Part shown: positions 31,725 to 41,004 of the stretch, piece by piece
Position numbering within the stretch: the first letter of the stretch is position 1
Layout: every line of letters starts with the position of its first letter
Origin: Rhodocyclaceae bacterium UBA2250
Lineage (GTDB): Bacteria; Pseudomonadota; Gammaproteobacteria; Burkholderiales; Rhodocyclaceae
Direction of reading: 5' to 3'
Assembly: GCA_002347285.1 (NCBI GenBank)
Contig: DDXW01000042.1
Span: 20,443 to 84,442 of the forward strand
DNA: 64,000 nucleotides
Notes under the pieces: generated by a model
Told to the model about the DNA's origin: nothing
The model's input: the letters and a program-made list of their open reading frames with translations, nothing else
Database searches by the model: none
Program-made: the position numbers and the translations under genes

Positions 31725-31860
31725 GCATGCCATATTGCAGAAAGATGAATATATATATGGGATATCAATTAGCTAGCACGCCACAATAGCGATATGGCAT
31801 GCTGGCTGCCGGGCGTATTGTTCGGCCAGAAATGGCCGTCGCTGTCTGATATGGCGTGAC
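31725..31860. promoter_or_regulatory. Inverted repeats upstream of the octahaem operon
   Basis: A perfect 11-bp inverted repeat, GCATGCCATAT at 31725-31735 and ATATGGCATGC at 31792-31802, flanks an AT-rich core (TATATATATGGGATATC). A third related element, ATATGGCGTGAC, lies at 31850-31860, near the 3' end of the msrAB gene. Spaced copies of GATATGGC(A/G)TG suggest an operator for the octahaem operon, regulator unknown. The rest of the 262-base gap (31647-31908) shows no gene. Confidence 0.4.
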
Positions 31861-31908
31861 AGTTTTGGCGGAAGTGCCCGCGCCGTGGCGAAACGGCGCT
31901 GGGCCTGC

Positions 31909-33186
31909 CTACTTCCCGGCCGGATCGGGAACGAACTTCAGGACGTTGCCGTTGATGCAGTAGCGCTTGCCGGTCGGCGGCGGGCCGTCGTCGAAGACAT
32001 GGCCGAGATGGATGCCGGAACTGGCGCTGCGTACTTCGACGCGGCGCATGCCGTGGGATGCGTCGACGTGCTCGGTGAGGGCGCCGGGCAGCGGGCTGAA
32101 GAAGCTCGGCCAGCCGGTGCCGCTCTCGAACTTGGCATCGCTGCGGAACAGAGGCGCGCCGGTGATCGGATCGACGAAGATGCCGGATCGCTTCTCGTCG
32201 AGGTGCGAGCCGGTACCGGGGCGCTCCGTGCCCTGTTCGAAGGCGATCTTCTGCTGTGCAGGCGTGAGCAGATGGAAGCCGAGCCATTTCCAGAACCTGG
32301 GCTTGTCTCCGTTCCAGCCGGTGAAGCGCGAGACTTCCTTGCCGTTCTCGAACAGCACGATGGTCGGCGTGGCGAACAGCGCTTTTTCCAGCGTCCAGCC
32401 GGCGGGAGGCTGGGCGCTGAAAGAGCGTGCGACAGGCACCTCCGATTTCCAGTGGTCGAGCACTTCGGCCTTGAACTGCTTGCAATAGGGGCAGTCCTCC
32501 GCTTCGAAGACGATCAGCTGTCGCTTGAGGTTCAGTGCCTTCGGATCGAGCGGTTGAGCCGGCGGCGCGGCCTTGGCCGAAATCGCCGCGCCGGGATACT
32601 TCACGCCGGTGCCGCCCAGCCCGCAGTAGCCATTGGGGTTCTTTTTCAGATAGTCCTGATGGTAGGTTTCGGCAGGAAAATACTTTTTCAGCGGCGCAAT
32701 CTCGGTGGTGATACTCTTGCGGCCGGCCTGCGTCAGCGCGGCCTGATAGACGTCGCGGGTTTTCAGGGCAGTCGCCTGCTGCGCTGCGTCGTTCGTGTAG
32801 ATCGCGCTGCGGTAGTTCGTGCCGATATCGTTGCCCTGGCGATCACCCTGGGTCGGATCGTGGCTTTCCCAGAAGCGCGCCAACACGGTTTCGAGGCTGA
32901 CCCTGGCGGGATCGAAGCTGACTTTGACCACCTCGGCATGGTTGCGCTGACTGGTTTGGCCGCGCTGCACGAGACGCTCGTGCGCCAGCACCGCCTCGTA
33001 GTTGCCGGCGATGTCGCCGTTGGCGTAGCCGCTCTCCACGTCAAGCACGCCGGGCAGTTCGCCCATGCGCTTTTCGGCGCCCCAGAAACAGCCCATGCCC
33101 AGCACGATCGTTTCGGTCCTGGCGGCATGAACGGCGGTCTGTGACATGATGGCGGCGAAGAGAAGGAGAGATAGCAGTCTGCGCAT
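31909..33186 (-). CDS. msrAB: Exported MsrA-thioredoxin-MsrB fusion, methionine sulfoxide reductase
   Basis: Repairs both S and R forms of oxidised methionine in exported proteins. Residues 1-21 are a signal peptide (MRRLLSLLLFAAIMSQTAVHA). The MsrA domain follows with the catalytic GMGCFWGAEK, then a thioredoxin-like segment with CPYC near residue 205, then MsrB with SGTGWPSFF and catalytic RYCINGNVLKF. The MsrB part lacks the two CxxC zinc motifs. Neisserial PilB has the same three activities but with thioredoxin first. The ATG at 33186 is chosen for the signal peptide; 38 extra codons exist upstream. It is divergent from a cytochrome c gene and near oxyR. Confidence 0.92.
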   Translation of the reverse strand: MRRLLSLLLFAAIMSQTAVHAARTETIVLGMGCFWGAEKRMGELPGVLDVESGYANGDIAGNYEAVLAHERLVQRGQTSQRNHAEVVKVSFDPARVSLETVLARFWESHDPTQGDRQGNDIGTNYRSAIYTNDAAQQATALKTRDVYQAALTQAGRKSITTEIAPLKKYFPAETYHQDYLKKNPNGYCGLGGTGVKYPGAAISAKAAPPAQPLDPKALNLKRQLIVFEAEDCPYCKQFKAEVLDHWKSEVPVARSFSAQPPAGWTLEKALFATPTIVLFENGKEVSRFTGWNGDKPRFWKWLGFHLLTPAQQKIAFEQGTERPGTGSHLDEKRSGIFVDPITGAPLFRSDAKFESGTGWPSFFSPLPGALTEHVDASHGMRRVEVRSASSGIHLGHVFDDGPPPTGKRYCINGNVLKFVPDPAGK

Positions 33187-33316
33187 TTTCGCTTTGAACA
33201 GCCAGACCGGAAAAAGTTTTCTACGAATTCGACAACGATCGGGCGGCCAAGAAGCCTGCGTCGAAGTCGTTACAATAGATCGCGATGAAATTCGACGCAC
33301 TCACAAGGAGTCAGCC

Positions 33317-33757
33317 ATGAATATTGGAAACGCATCCCGCAGCCTCGTTCTCGCCTCGTCGTTCGCGCTGATGCTCGGCGCCGTCCCGGCCGGCGCCGGC
33401 GACAAGCCGCTGGATATCGGCAAAGGCGAGTACGAAGCGGCTTGCGCCGTGTGCCACGGCTATCAGGGCAAGGGCGACGGTCCGCTGGCCGCCCAGTTGA
33501 AGACCGCCACGCCCGATCTGACCTCGCTGGCGCGCAACAACGGCGGAGTTTTCCCCTTCGATCGCGTCTACAAGATCATCGACGGCCGCCAGGAAGTGAA
33601 GGCGCACGGTACGCTCGAGATGCCGGTCTGGGGCCGGGCCTTCAGCCGCCAGAGCTCGGTCTACTTCGAAAACTATCCGCCGCACGACCCCGAGTCGGCC
33701 GTCCGCAGCCGCATTCTCGCGCTGACCGAATATCTCTACCGTCTGCAGGGCAAATAG
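33317..33757 (+). CDS. Monohaem cytochrome c, periplasmic
   Basis: Class I cytochrome c of about 146 residues. The signal peptide (RSLVLASSFALMLGAVPAGAG) leads to one haem motif CAVCH near residue 39 with KGDGPLAAQLKTATPDLTSLARNNGG after it. The probable Met ligand is in LEMPVWGRAF. AAGGAG at 33305-33310 precedes the ATG at 33317. The next gene downstream, oxyR, is convergent with a 14-base gap. The redox partner is unknown; the neighbouring peroxidase is one candidate. Confidence 0.9.
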   Translation: MNIGNASRSLVLASSFALMLGAVPAGAGDKPLDIGKGEYEAACAVCHGYQGKGDGPLAAQLKTATPDLTSLARNNGGVFPFDRVYKIIDGRQEVKAHGTLEMPVWGRAFSRQSSVYFENYPPHDPESAVRSRILALTEYLYRLQGK

Positions 33758-33771
33758 CCGCTTGCGCCACC

Positions 33772-34680
33772 TCAGGCACCAATGTGCCGGTAGCTGGGGT
33801 TGTCGATCAGGGCCACGGCCTGGATGATGGCCTGGATCACCTGCGGCCGCGGAAAGCCCTTGCGCCAGGCTAGGGCGACGCGCCGTGACGGCGCTGGTTC
33901 CTCGAAGGGAATCGACACGACCAGCTCGCTGCGATAGACGCCGTTGAGCGTGCCGGCCGGCAGCACCGAGATGCCGTAGCCCGAAGCGACCATGCAGCGC
34001 ACCGTTTCGATCGAGTGCCCTTCGTGCGTCGAGCTTTCCGCGTGACTGATCTCCGGACAGGCGTCGAGCACCTGCTCGCGAAAACAGTTGCCGGCCTTGA
34101 GGACGAGGACATCCTCGCCGCGCACTTCCGTCGCGGCGATTCTTTTGCGCCGGGCCAGCGCATGGCCCCTCGGCACGACCACTTCGAACGGCTCGTCGTA
34201 GAGGGCATGCGTGTTGATGCCGGGAACGTCGAAGGGCAAGGCGATGATCGCTGCGTCCACGGTGCCGTACTTGAGGTAATCGGCGAGCAGCGCGGTCATG
34301 CTCTCCTCGATGAACAGCTGGGTGTCCGGCGCGGTCTTGCGCATCGCCGCGATCAGTTCGGGCAACAGGTAGGGCCCGATGGTGTGGATCACGCCGAGGC
34401 GGAAGGTGCCGTGCAGCGGATCCTTGCCGAGCTGGGCCACCTGCTCGATGCGCCGCGTTTCGTCGAGCGCCTTGCGCGCCTGGGCCGCGACCTGCCAGCC
34501 GATGTCGGTGAGAGCGACGTGGCCCTTGTTGCGTTCGATGAGAGTGACGCCCAGTTCGCTCTCGAGATTCTGCAGCGCCACGCTGAGGGTCGGCTGGCTG
34601 ACATGGCATTTTTCGGCGGCGCGGCTGAACGAACCCTCGTCGGCGAAGGCGACCAGATAGCGCAGGGAAGTCAGTTTCAT
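33772..34680 (-). CDS. oxyR: Hydrogen-peroxide sensing LysR regulator OxyR
   Basis: LysR-type activator switched on by a peroxide-formed disulfide. The helix-turn-helix is at the N-terminus (LRYLVAFADEGSFSRAAEKCHVSQPTLS). The sensor cysteines are C199 and C208 (AGNCFREQVLDACPE), at the same positions and spacing as in E. coli OxyR. The 302-residue length is normal. It is transcribed away from the cytochrome c peroxidase gene, with an OxyR operator starting 12 bases from its ATG, so it is probably autoregulated. Confidence 0.95.
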   Translation of the reverse strand: MKLTSLRYLVAFADEGSFSRAAEKCHVSQPTLSVALQNLESELGVTLIERNKGHVALTDIGWQVAAQARKALDETRRIEQVAQLGKDPLHGTFRLGVIHTIGPYLLPELIAAMRKTAPDTQLFIEESMTALLADYLKYGTVDAAIIALPFDVPGINTHALYDEPFEVVVPRGHALARRKRIAATEVRGEDVLVLKAGNCFREQVLDACPEISHAESSTHEGHSIETVRCMVASGYGISVLPAGTLNGVYRSELVVSIPFEEPAPSRRVALAWRKGFPRPQVIQAIIQAVALIDNPSYRHIGA

Positions 34681-34691
34681 GTTGCGAGAGT

Positions 34692-34728
34692 ATAGAAAAC
34701 GACTATAAGAAATATAGACAAAAACTAC
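34692..34728. promoter_or_regulatory. OxyR operator between oxyR and ccp
   Basis: Four tetramers with exact 7-base spacing, ATAG-N7-CTAT-N7-ATAG-N7-CTAC, match the full OxyR tetramer site at 15 of 16 specified bases. It sits directly upstream of oxyR and also upstream of the peroxidase promoter. Confidence 0.88.
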
Positions 34729-34738
34729 AATATAATCA

Positions 34739-34779
34739 TTGACTTACGTCAACACCCGTAAAAATTGTAAGGGTATCCT
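34739..34779 (+). promoter_or_regulatory. FNR/ANR-type box and -10 of the peroxidase promoter
   Basis: TTGAC-TTAC-GTCAA at 34739-34752 fits the FNR-family box (TTGAT-N4-ATCAA) with one change per arm. A -10 candidate TATCCT lies at 34774-34779. If the [16 protein letters not shown] near 34787 the box is centred at about -41.5, the class II activator position. Confidence 0.65.
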
Positions 34780-34833
34780 TTGTTGCGTTGCAAGATTTTT
34801 TACGCATCGTTCTCATCCGAAAAGGAGCCTCAC

Positions 34834-35832
34834 ATGAAAGTACGTGCTTTAGTTGCTTCCCTGGCGATCATCGGCAGCGCCGCCGGTGCCGGCTTCGCCA
34901 ACGCCGAGGATCTGGCCAAGCCCATCCAGCCGCCCAAGCAGATCGACCTCGGCATGGCCGAACTGGGCAAGAAGCTCTATTTCGATCCCCGTCTCTCCAA
35001 GTCCGGCTTCATTTCCTGCAACAGCTGCCACAACCTGTCGATGGGCGGCACCGACAACATCCCGACCTCGATCGGCGACAAGTGGCAGCAGGGCCCGATC
35101 AACGCGCCGACCGTGCTGAACTCCAGCCTCAACGTCGCCCAGTTCTGGGACGGCCGCGCGGCCGACCTCAAGGAACAGGCAGGCGGTCCGATCGCCAACC
35201 CGGGCGAGATGGGCTTCACCCACCAGCTGGCGGTGGGCGTGCTCGAGACCATTCCCGAGTACGTGCGCGAGTTCAAGGTCGTTTTCGGCAAGGACAAGAT
35301 CGACATCGACCAGGTCACGGCCGCGATCGCTGAATTCGAGAAGACCCTGGTCACGCCAAACTCGCGCTTCGACCAGTGGCTGCTCGGCAAGAAGGACGCG
35401 CTGGCCTCGGATGAGTTGGCCGGCTGGAACCTCTTCAAGGAGAGCGGCTGCGTCGCCTGCCACAACGGCGAGGCGCTGGGCGGCACCTCCTTCCAGAAGA
35501 TGGGCCTCGTCGAGCCCTACAAGACCACGGCCGCTGCCAAGGGCCGCGCCGACGTGACCGGCAAGGACGCCGACCGCATGATGTTCAAGGTGCCGACCCT
35601 GCGCAACGTCGAGATGACCTATCCCTACTTCCACGACGGCGCCTACTGGACGTTGAAGGAAGCGGTGGATGTCATGGGCCGCCTGCAGCTCGGCAAGAAG
35701 TTCACCGACAAGGAGAATGCCCAGATCGTCGCCTTCCTGAAGACGCTGACCGGCGAGCAGCCGAAGTTCGACCTGCCGATCCTGCCGCCTTCCGGCGACA
35801 AGACGCCACGTCCGAAGCCGTTCGCCAAGTAA
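34834..35832 (+). CDS. ccpA: Di-haem cytochrome c peroxidase
   Basis: Periplasmic enzyme that reduces hydrogen peroxide with electrons from small cytochromes c. The signal peptide (VRALVASLAIIGSAAGAGFANA) is followed by two haem motifs, CNSCH near residue 65 and CVACH near residue 207. The conserved FDPRLS, GQFWDGRA-like (AQFWDGRA) and TLRNVEMTYPYFHDG segments are present. The length of 332 residues is normal. AAAGGAG at 34821-34827 fixes the ATG at 34834. The promoter carries both an OxyR and an FNR-type site. Confidence 0.94.
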   Translation: MKVRALVASLAIIGSAAGAGFANAEDLAKPIQPPKQIDLGMAELGKKLYFDPRLSKSGFISCNSCHNLSMGGTDNIPTSIGDKWQQGPINAPTVLNSSLNVAQFWDGRAADLKEQAGGPIANPGEMGFTHQLAVGVLETIPEYVREFKVVFGKDKIDIDQVTAAIAEFEKTLVTPNSRFDQWLLGKKDALASDELAGWNLFKESGCVACHNGEALGGTSFQKMGLVEPYKTTAAAKGRADVTGKDADRMMFKVPTLRNVEMTYPYFHDGAYWTLKEAVDVMGRLQLGKKFTDKENAQIVAFLKTLTGEQPKFDLPILPPSGDKTPRPKPFAK

Positions 35833-35849
35833 GCCGGACGAAGCATTGC

Positions 35850-35881
35850 GCCGATCGCCTATTTGCGGCTGGGCGATCGGC
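35850..35881. terminator. Hairpin between convergent ccp and fba genes
   Basis: The 10-bp perfect stem GCCGATCGCC/GGCGATCGGC with a 12-base loop lies between the peroxidase and aldolase stops. Probably a bidirectional 3'-end structure; there is no U tract. Confidence 0.6.
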
Positions 35882-35904
35882 AAATTCGGTTCTGGCGGGG
35901 CGGT
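35882..35904 (+). repeat. Degenerate copy of the dispersed repeat
   Basis: 19 of 23 match the G-variant consensus (AAATTCGGTT then CTGGCGGGGCGGT). It lies between the two convergent genes, as intergenic copies usually do, next to a separate hairpin. Confidence 0.5.
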
Positions 35905-35941
35905 TGCGGCGACCGGTTGCGGCCGCCCGGGCTGCTCGCCA

Positions 35942-36991
<1,050 letters not shown>

Positions 36992-37277
36992 GATGTCTCT
37001 CCTCTATGAAAGGGTACAGATGGAATGAACGGCGGCGCCCCGATTCGTTCATGATAAGCCTGACAGGCATGGCGAAAGCAAGCGCTCGGTCCCGGAGCAA
37101 CGGTCGACATCTATCACCTTGCTTTACGCAGCGACAATTAGCTCTTGCTATCAAATCTTATACGTTTTGGCAATGGGCGAAAAGGGAACCGGCAGGGCCG
37201 ACGATAGGTCGGTTTCCATTCGAGTATCGTTGCAACCGAAGCAAACCCGCCTGTTGCCGCATCCGATGGGAGAGACC

Positions 37278-38429
37278 ATGCGCCTGACCGCGATTGCCGC
37301 ATTCCTGTTGCTTGGCCTGTCGGCCGCTGCGTGTTCCGGCTCGCAAGTGGCACCGATCTCCTGCGGACAGGCCGGCCAGTGGGTGGCCCCCACCGATGCC
37401 CAGGCCCAGCCGGCCGACCCGCGCATGCTGCTGGAGCGCATGGCGCGCCAGCAGGTCGTGCTGCTCGGCGAGCAGCACGACAGCGCCGAGGATCACCGCT
37501 GGCAGCTGCAAACGCTGACGCAGCTCCATGCCCTGCAGCCTCGCATGGCGATCGGCTTCGAGATGTTTCCGCGCCGCGTGCAGCCGGTGCTCGACCAGTG
37601 GGTCGCCGGCGGTCTTGCCGAGGCGGAGTTCCTCCAGCGCGTCGAGTGGGAAAAGGTCTGGGGCTTCGATGCCCGGCTTTACCTGCCGCTGTTCCACTTC
37701 GCACGCATGAATCGCATCCCGATGCTCGCGCTCAACGTCGAGCGCAGCCTGATCGATGCCGTCGGCAGGGAGGGCTGGGACGGCGTACCCGAGTCGCAGC
37801 GGGAAGGCGTGAGCAAACCCGCCGCCGCGACGGACGCCTACCGCAAGGCGCTGCACGCGGTATTCGATCACCATCCTGCGAAGGCGCGCGGCGAAGCGTC
37901 CTTCCCTCGTTTCGTCGAGAGCCAGGCGACCTGGGATCGCGCGATGGCGCAGGTCATGGCCGAACACCTGCGCAAGCATCCGGACACGCTGGTGGTCGGC
38001 ATCATGGGGGCGGGTCATGTGCGCAACGGCCACGGCGTCGCGTACCAGCTCAAGGATCTGGGCATCGCCGACACCGGCCTGCTGCTGACCTGGGAGCGCA
38101 ACGAGAAGTGCGACGCTCTGGGCAAGGGCTACGCCGACGCGCTCTATCTCGTCGAATCGCCGAAGAGCAATCCGCCCCGGCTGGGCGTGGCGACCGAGCC
38201 GGACAAGGAGGGTCTGCGCATCACCGCCGTGACCGCCGGCAGCGTCGCGGAAGCTGCCGGTCTCAGGACGGGCGACGTGATCGTCGAGGTTGCCGGCCAG
38301 CCGGCGAAGAGCCTCACCGTCCTGCGCTCCGTCGTGCAGCGGCAGGTGCCGGGCACCTGGCTGCCGCTGAAAGTGCGGCGCGCAGGCACCGAGCTGGAAA
38401 TTGTCGCGCGCTTTCCGGCCGGCTCATGA
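37278..38429 (+). CDS. ChaN-like protein with C-terminal PDZ domain
   Basis: Exported protein of 383 residues. The N-terminal segment is lipoprotein-like (MRLTAIAAFLLLGLSAAACSGS), though the lipobox is imperfect. The ChaN/DUF399 domain spans about residues 50-270, with VVLLGEQHDSAEDHRWQLQ, IGFEMFPRRVQPVLDQW and VGIMGAGHVRNGHGVAYQL. Its Campylobacter homologue binds haem and is linked to iron uptake. A PDZ domain follows from about 285 (LRITAVTAGSVAEAAGLRTGDVIVEVAG). GGGAGAG precedes the ATG at 37278. It overlaps the next peptidase gene by ATGA. Confidence 0.88.
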   Translation: MRLTAIAAFLLLGLSAAACSGSQVAPISCGQAGQWVAPTDAQAQPADPRMLLERMARQQVVLLGEQHDSAEDHRWQLQTLTQLHALQPRMAIGFEMFPRRVQPVLDQWVAGGLAEAEFLQRVEWEKVWGFDARLYLPLFHFARMNRIPMLALNVERSLIDAVGREGWDGVPESQREGVSKPAAATDAYRKALHAVFDHHPAKARGEASFPRFVESQATWDRAMAQVMAEHLRKHPDTLVVGIMGAGHVRNGHGVAYQLKDLGIADTGLLLTWERNEKCDALGKGYADALYLVESPKSNPPRLGVATEPDKEGLRITAVTAGSVAEAAGLRTGDVIVEVAGQPAKSLTVLRSVVQRQVPGTWLPLKVRRAGTELEIVARFPAGS

Positions 38430-40390
38430 AGCACTTCCTCCTTTGGCTGCTGTGGCTGCCGCTGGCGGCGCGGGCGCTGCCGCATCTCGAACTCGATGTG
38501 TCGCTCGATCCTGCGACGCGGCAGCTCGACGTGCGCGCGACGTTGTCGGACGAGCATGAGCTGCGCTCCTTCCGGCTCGGCCGGGAGTACGAGGTCACCG
38601 CGCTGCAGGTGAATGGACGGCCCCATGCCCGGTCGAGCCGCCCCGCCAGCGCCGAGTTTCCACTGCCGGCCGGCGCACGCCGGGTGGAACTTGCCTACCG
38701 CGCAACGCTGCCGCCGACGCCGACGCTCGATCACCGCCAGGTCCTCGGCCAGCGCGGCGGCACGGCCGGGCAGCAGGGCAGCTTCCTGCCCGCTTCGGCC
38801 GGCTGGTATCCCGATCCGGGCGTGCCGTTCAGCTATCGAGCCGCGCTGCGCCTGCCGGCTGGCCAGAAGGGGCTGGTGCCGGGCGAGCTGCGCGAGGAAT
38901 CGGAGTCGTCCGCCGGCTATCGTGCCGTGTTCGATTTCCCCCATCCGGCCGAGGGCATCGACCTGATGGCCGGGCCCTACGTGGTCCGCGAGCGAGCGCT
39001 TGAGGTCGGCGCGCGCACGATCCGCATCCGCACCTGGTTCCATCCCGAGCTGCAGGAGTTCGCGCAGCCTTACCTCGACGATTCGGCGCGCTACATCGCG
39101 CGCTATTCGCAGCTGATCGGCGCCTATCCGTTCTGCATGTTCAGCATCGTCTCCAGCCCCACCCCCACCGGCTACGGCATGCCGAGCCTCACCTACCTCG
39201 GCCGCGAGGTGATCCGCCTGCCCTTCATCCGCGCCACCTCGCTCGGCCACGAGGTGCTGCACAACTGGTGGGGCAACGGCGTCTATCCCGACTGGCGGAG
39301 CGGCAACTGGTCCGAGGGCCTGACGACCTTCCTCGCCGACTACGCCTACAAGGAAGATGCGGGTGCGGACGCCGCGCGCGAGATGCGCCTCGGCTGGCTG
39401 CGCAACCTCGCCGCCGTGCCGCCCGGCGAGGACAGCGCGCTCAAGGACTTCACCGCGCGCCGCCACGGCATCTCCTCGATCATCGGCTACGACAAGGCGG
39501 CGATGGTCTTCCTGATGCTGCGCGACGAGATTGGCAAGGACGCCTTCGAGCGCGGCCTGCGCCTCTTCTGGGAACGCAAGCGCTTCCGCGAGGCCGGCTG
39601 GGCCGATCTCGAAGCCGCCTTCGCGCAGGCGGCGGGCCGCCCGCTGCGCGGCTTTTTCCGGCAGTGGGTCGACCGGCCCGGCGCACCTGCCCTGCGGCTC
39701 AAGTCGGCCGCGATGCAGGGCGGCCAGCTCGAACTCGGCATCGAACAGAACGGCGGCTATGCGCTGGAAATTCCCTTGCGGCTCGGCTTCGCCGACCACA
39801 CGGAAACACGGAAAGTGCGCACGACCGGACGGGAAACCAAGCTCGCCATCGACAACGCGGCGGGCGCGCAGACGGTCGAACTCGATCCCGACTACCGCCT
39901 CTGGCGGCGCGTCGATCCTGCGACGCTGCCCGCGATCCTGCGCGAAGTCTTCGTCGCGCCGCGTGCCGCGCTGGTCTTACTCGAAGTCGATGCAAACGCC
40001 CGCACGGCCGCACTCGCCCTGGCCGCGCGGGTGCTTGATGCAAAGCCGGTGCAGGCGGAAGACGGCGCCGCCGGCCTGCCCGGCAGCGCGCCCGCACTCG
40101 TCATTGGCCCGGATGCCGCCGCCGACGTCTGGCTCGCCCGCCACGGCCTGCCGCCGCGGCCCGCGGCCGCACACGGCAGCGCCCAGGTCTGGACCGGTCG
40201 CGATGCAGGCGGTCGGCCCTATGCCGTGGTTGCGGCGCGCGATCCGGCCGCCCTCGCGGCGCTCGCGCGGCCCCTGCCCCACTACGGCAGCCAGAGCTGG
40301 CTCGCCTTCGACGGCGCGCGCGCCATCGACAAGGGCGTCTGGCCGCCGCGCAGCGCGCTGCTTCAGGTTAGAACGGGCGCATCACACTGA
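38426..40390 (+). CDS. M1-family-like exported zinc metallopeptidase
   Basis: Predicted zinc aminopeptidase of 654 residues with an N-terminal signal sequence (KHFLLWLLWLPLAARA). The gluzincin motif H275-E-V-L-H279 with E297 18 residues later (NWSEGL) completes the HExxH-x18-E zinc site. The GAMEN-type exopeptidase motif is replaced by TGYGMPSLTYLG. The C-terminal 200 residues are helical and Ala-rich. Residues about 71-78 (RPASAEFP) come from a dispersed-repeat copy. It is translationally coupled to the ChaN-PDZ gene, so the two probably act together at the envelope. Confidence 0.88.
   Translation: MKHFLLWLLWLPLAARALPHLELDVSLDPATRQLDVRATLSDEHELRSFRLGREYEVTALQVNGRPHARSSRPASAEFPLPAGARRVELAYRATLPPTPTLDHRQVLGQRGGTAGQQGSFLPASAGWYPDPGVPFSYRAALRLPAGQKGLVPGELREESESSAGYRAVFDFPHPAEGIDLMAGPYVVRERALEVGARTIRIRTWFHPELQEFAQPYLDDSARYIARYSQLIGAYPFCMFSIVSSPTPTGYGMPSLTYLGREVIRLPFIRATSLGHEVLHNWWGNGVYPDWRSGNWSEGLTTFLADYAYKEDAGADAAREMRLGWLRNLAAVPPGEDSALKDFTARRHGISSIIGYDKAAMVFLMLRDEIGKDAFERGLRLFWERKRFREAGWADLEAAFAQAAGRPLRGFFRQWVDRPGAPALRLKSAAMQGGQLELGIEQNGGYALEIPLRLGFADHTETRKVRTTGRETKLAIDNAAGAQTVELDPDYRLWRRVDPATLPAILREVFVAPRAALVLLEVDANARTAALALAARVLDAKPVQAEDGAAGLPGSAPALVIGPDAAADVWLARHGLPPRPAAAHGSAQVWTGRDAGGRPYAVVAARDPAALAALARPLPHYGSQSWLAFDGARAIDKGVWPPRSALLQVRTGASH
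38637..38659 (-). repeat. Dispersed 23-bp repeat, copy 8, inside the M1 peptidase gene
   Basis: Exact G-variant consensus, read in the gene's frame as RPASAEF in the N-terminal beta domain. Confidence 0.85.
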
Positions 40391-40406
40391 ATCAGGATCG
40401 CTGTCT

Positions 40407-40922
40407 TCAATCCTGTAACACGCCGCCTAATTCGCGCTGCACTGCCTGGTGGAACCGTGCGTAGAAGCTGCGGTCCGTGATCGTTTCGCCGTAGGTCTTG
40501 ACCTGATGATCAGCTTCGCGCTGGCTGCTGACGGAGATAGGCGCGACGAGAGGAACGCCGAGCGAGGTGCTCTCGCGGCTCGTCTTCACGTCGAAATGCT
40601 CCTCGGTCGCAGTCACGAACAGGGTGGAACCTTTTTCCCGCGGACTGCAGGAGACATAGACGTGCACAACGGCACGCTGCGCTTCCTCGATCTGGAATTC
40701 CTTCACGCCGACGAGCTTCGTGCCATCCCGGCCCTCAACGTGATAGCCATCCCCTAACAGCACGCGCTGGGCGGCTGCACATACGGGCATCGCGGCAGAG
40801 GCCAACTCCCGGCGGTGACGCGGATCGCTTTGAAAATCCTCTCTGTCCGCCCACGTCGGCGTGCCACCGCACGCGGAAAGCAGGAGGGGTAGCAGCGCCA
40901 CGGTCCAGCCTGAATATTTCAT
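40407..40922 (-). CDS. DUF2242 family lipoprotein
   Basis: Outer-envelope lipoprotein of unknown role. The lipobox LLLSACGG puts the lipidated Cys near residue 18. The DUF2242 pattern follows: CAAAQRVLLGDGYHVEG, VGVKEFQIEEAQRAVVHVYVSC, ATEEHFDVKTSRESTSLGV and the end YGETITDRSFYARFHQAVQ. The length of 171 residues is normal. The ATG at 40922 gives the lipoprotein signal; upstream codons are unlikely. It is convergent with the peptidase gene (16-base gap). Confidence 0.85.
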   Translation of the reverse strand: MKYSGWTVALLPLLLSACGGTPTWADREDFQSDPRHRRELASAAMPVCAAAQRVLLGDGYHVEGRDGTKLVGVKEFQIEEAQRAVVHVYVSCSPREKGSTLFVTATEEHFDVKTSRESTSLGVPLVAPISVSSQREADHQVKTYGETITDRSFYARFHQAVQRELGGVLQD

Positions 40923-41004
40923 CTTTTTCTCCCTGCCCATCGATCGATGCTTCACATTTAGCCCATTTGCCAACCGAATCCAATGTCGACCGTATCGAGG
41001 GAGG

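Noticed and set aside
37331..38425. N-terminal extension of the M1 peptidase by 365 codons
   Set aside because: This stretch is the ChaN-PDZ gene in another frame; the peptidase has its own signal peptide and ATG at 38426.
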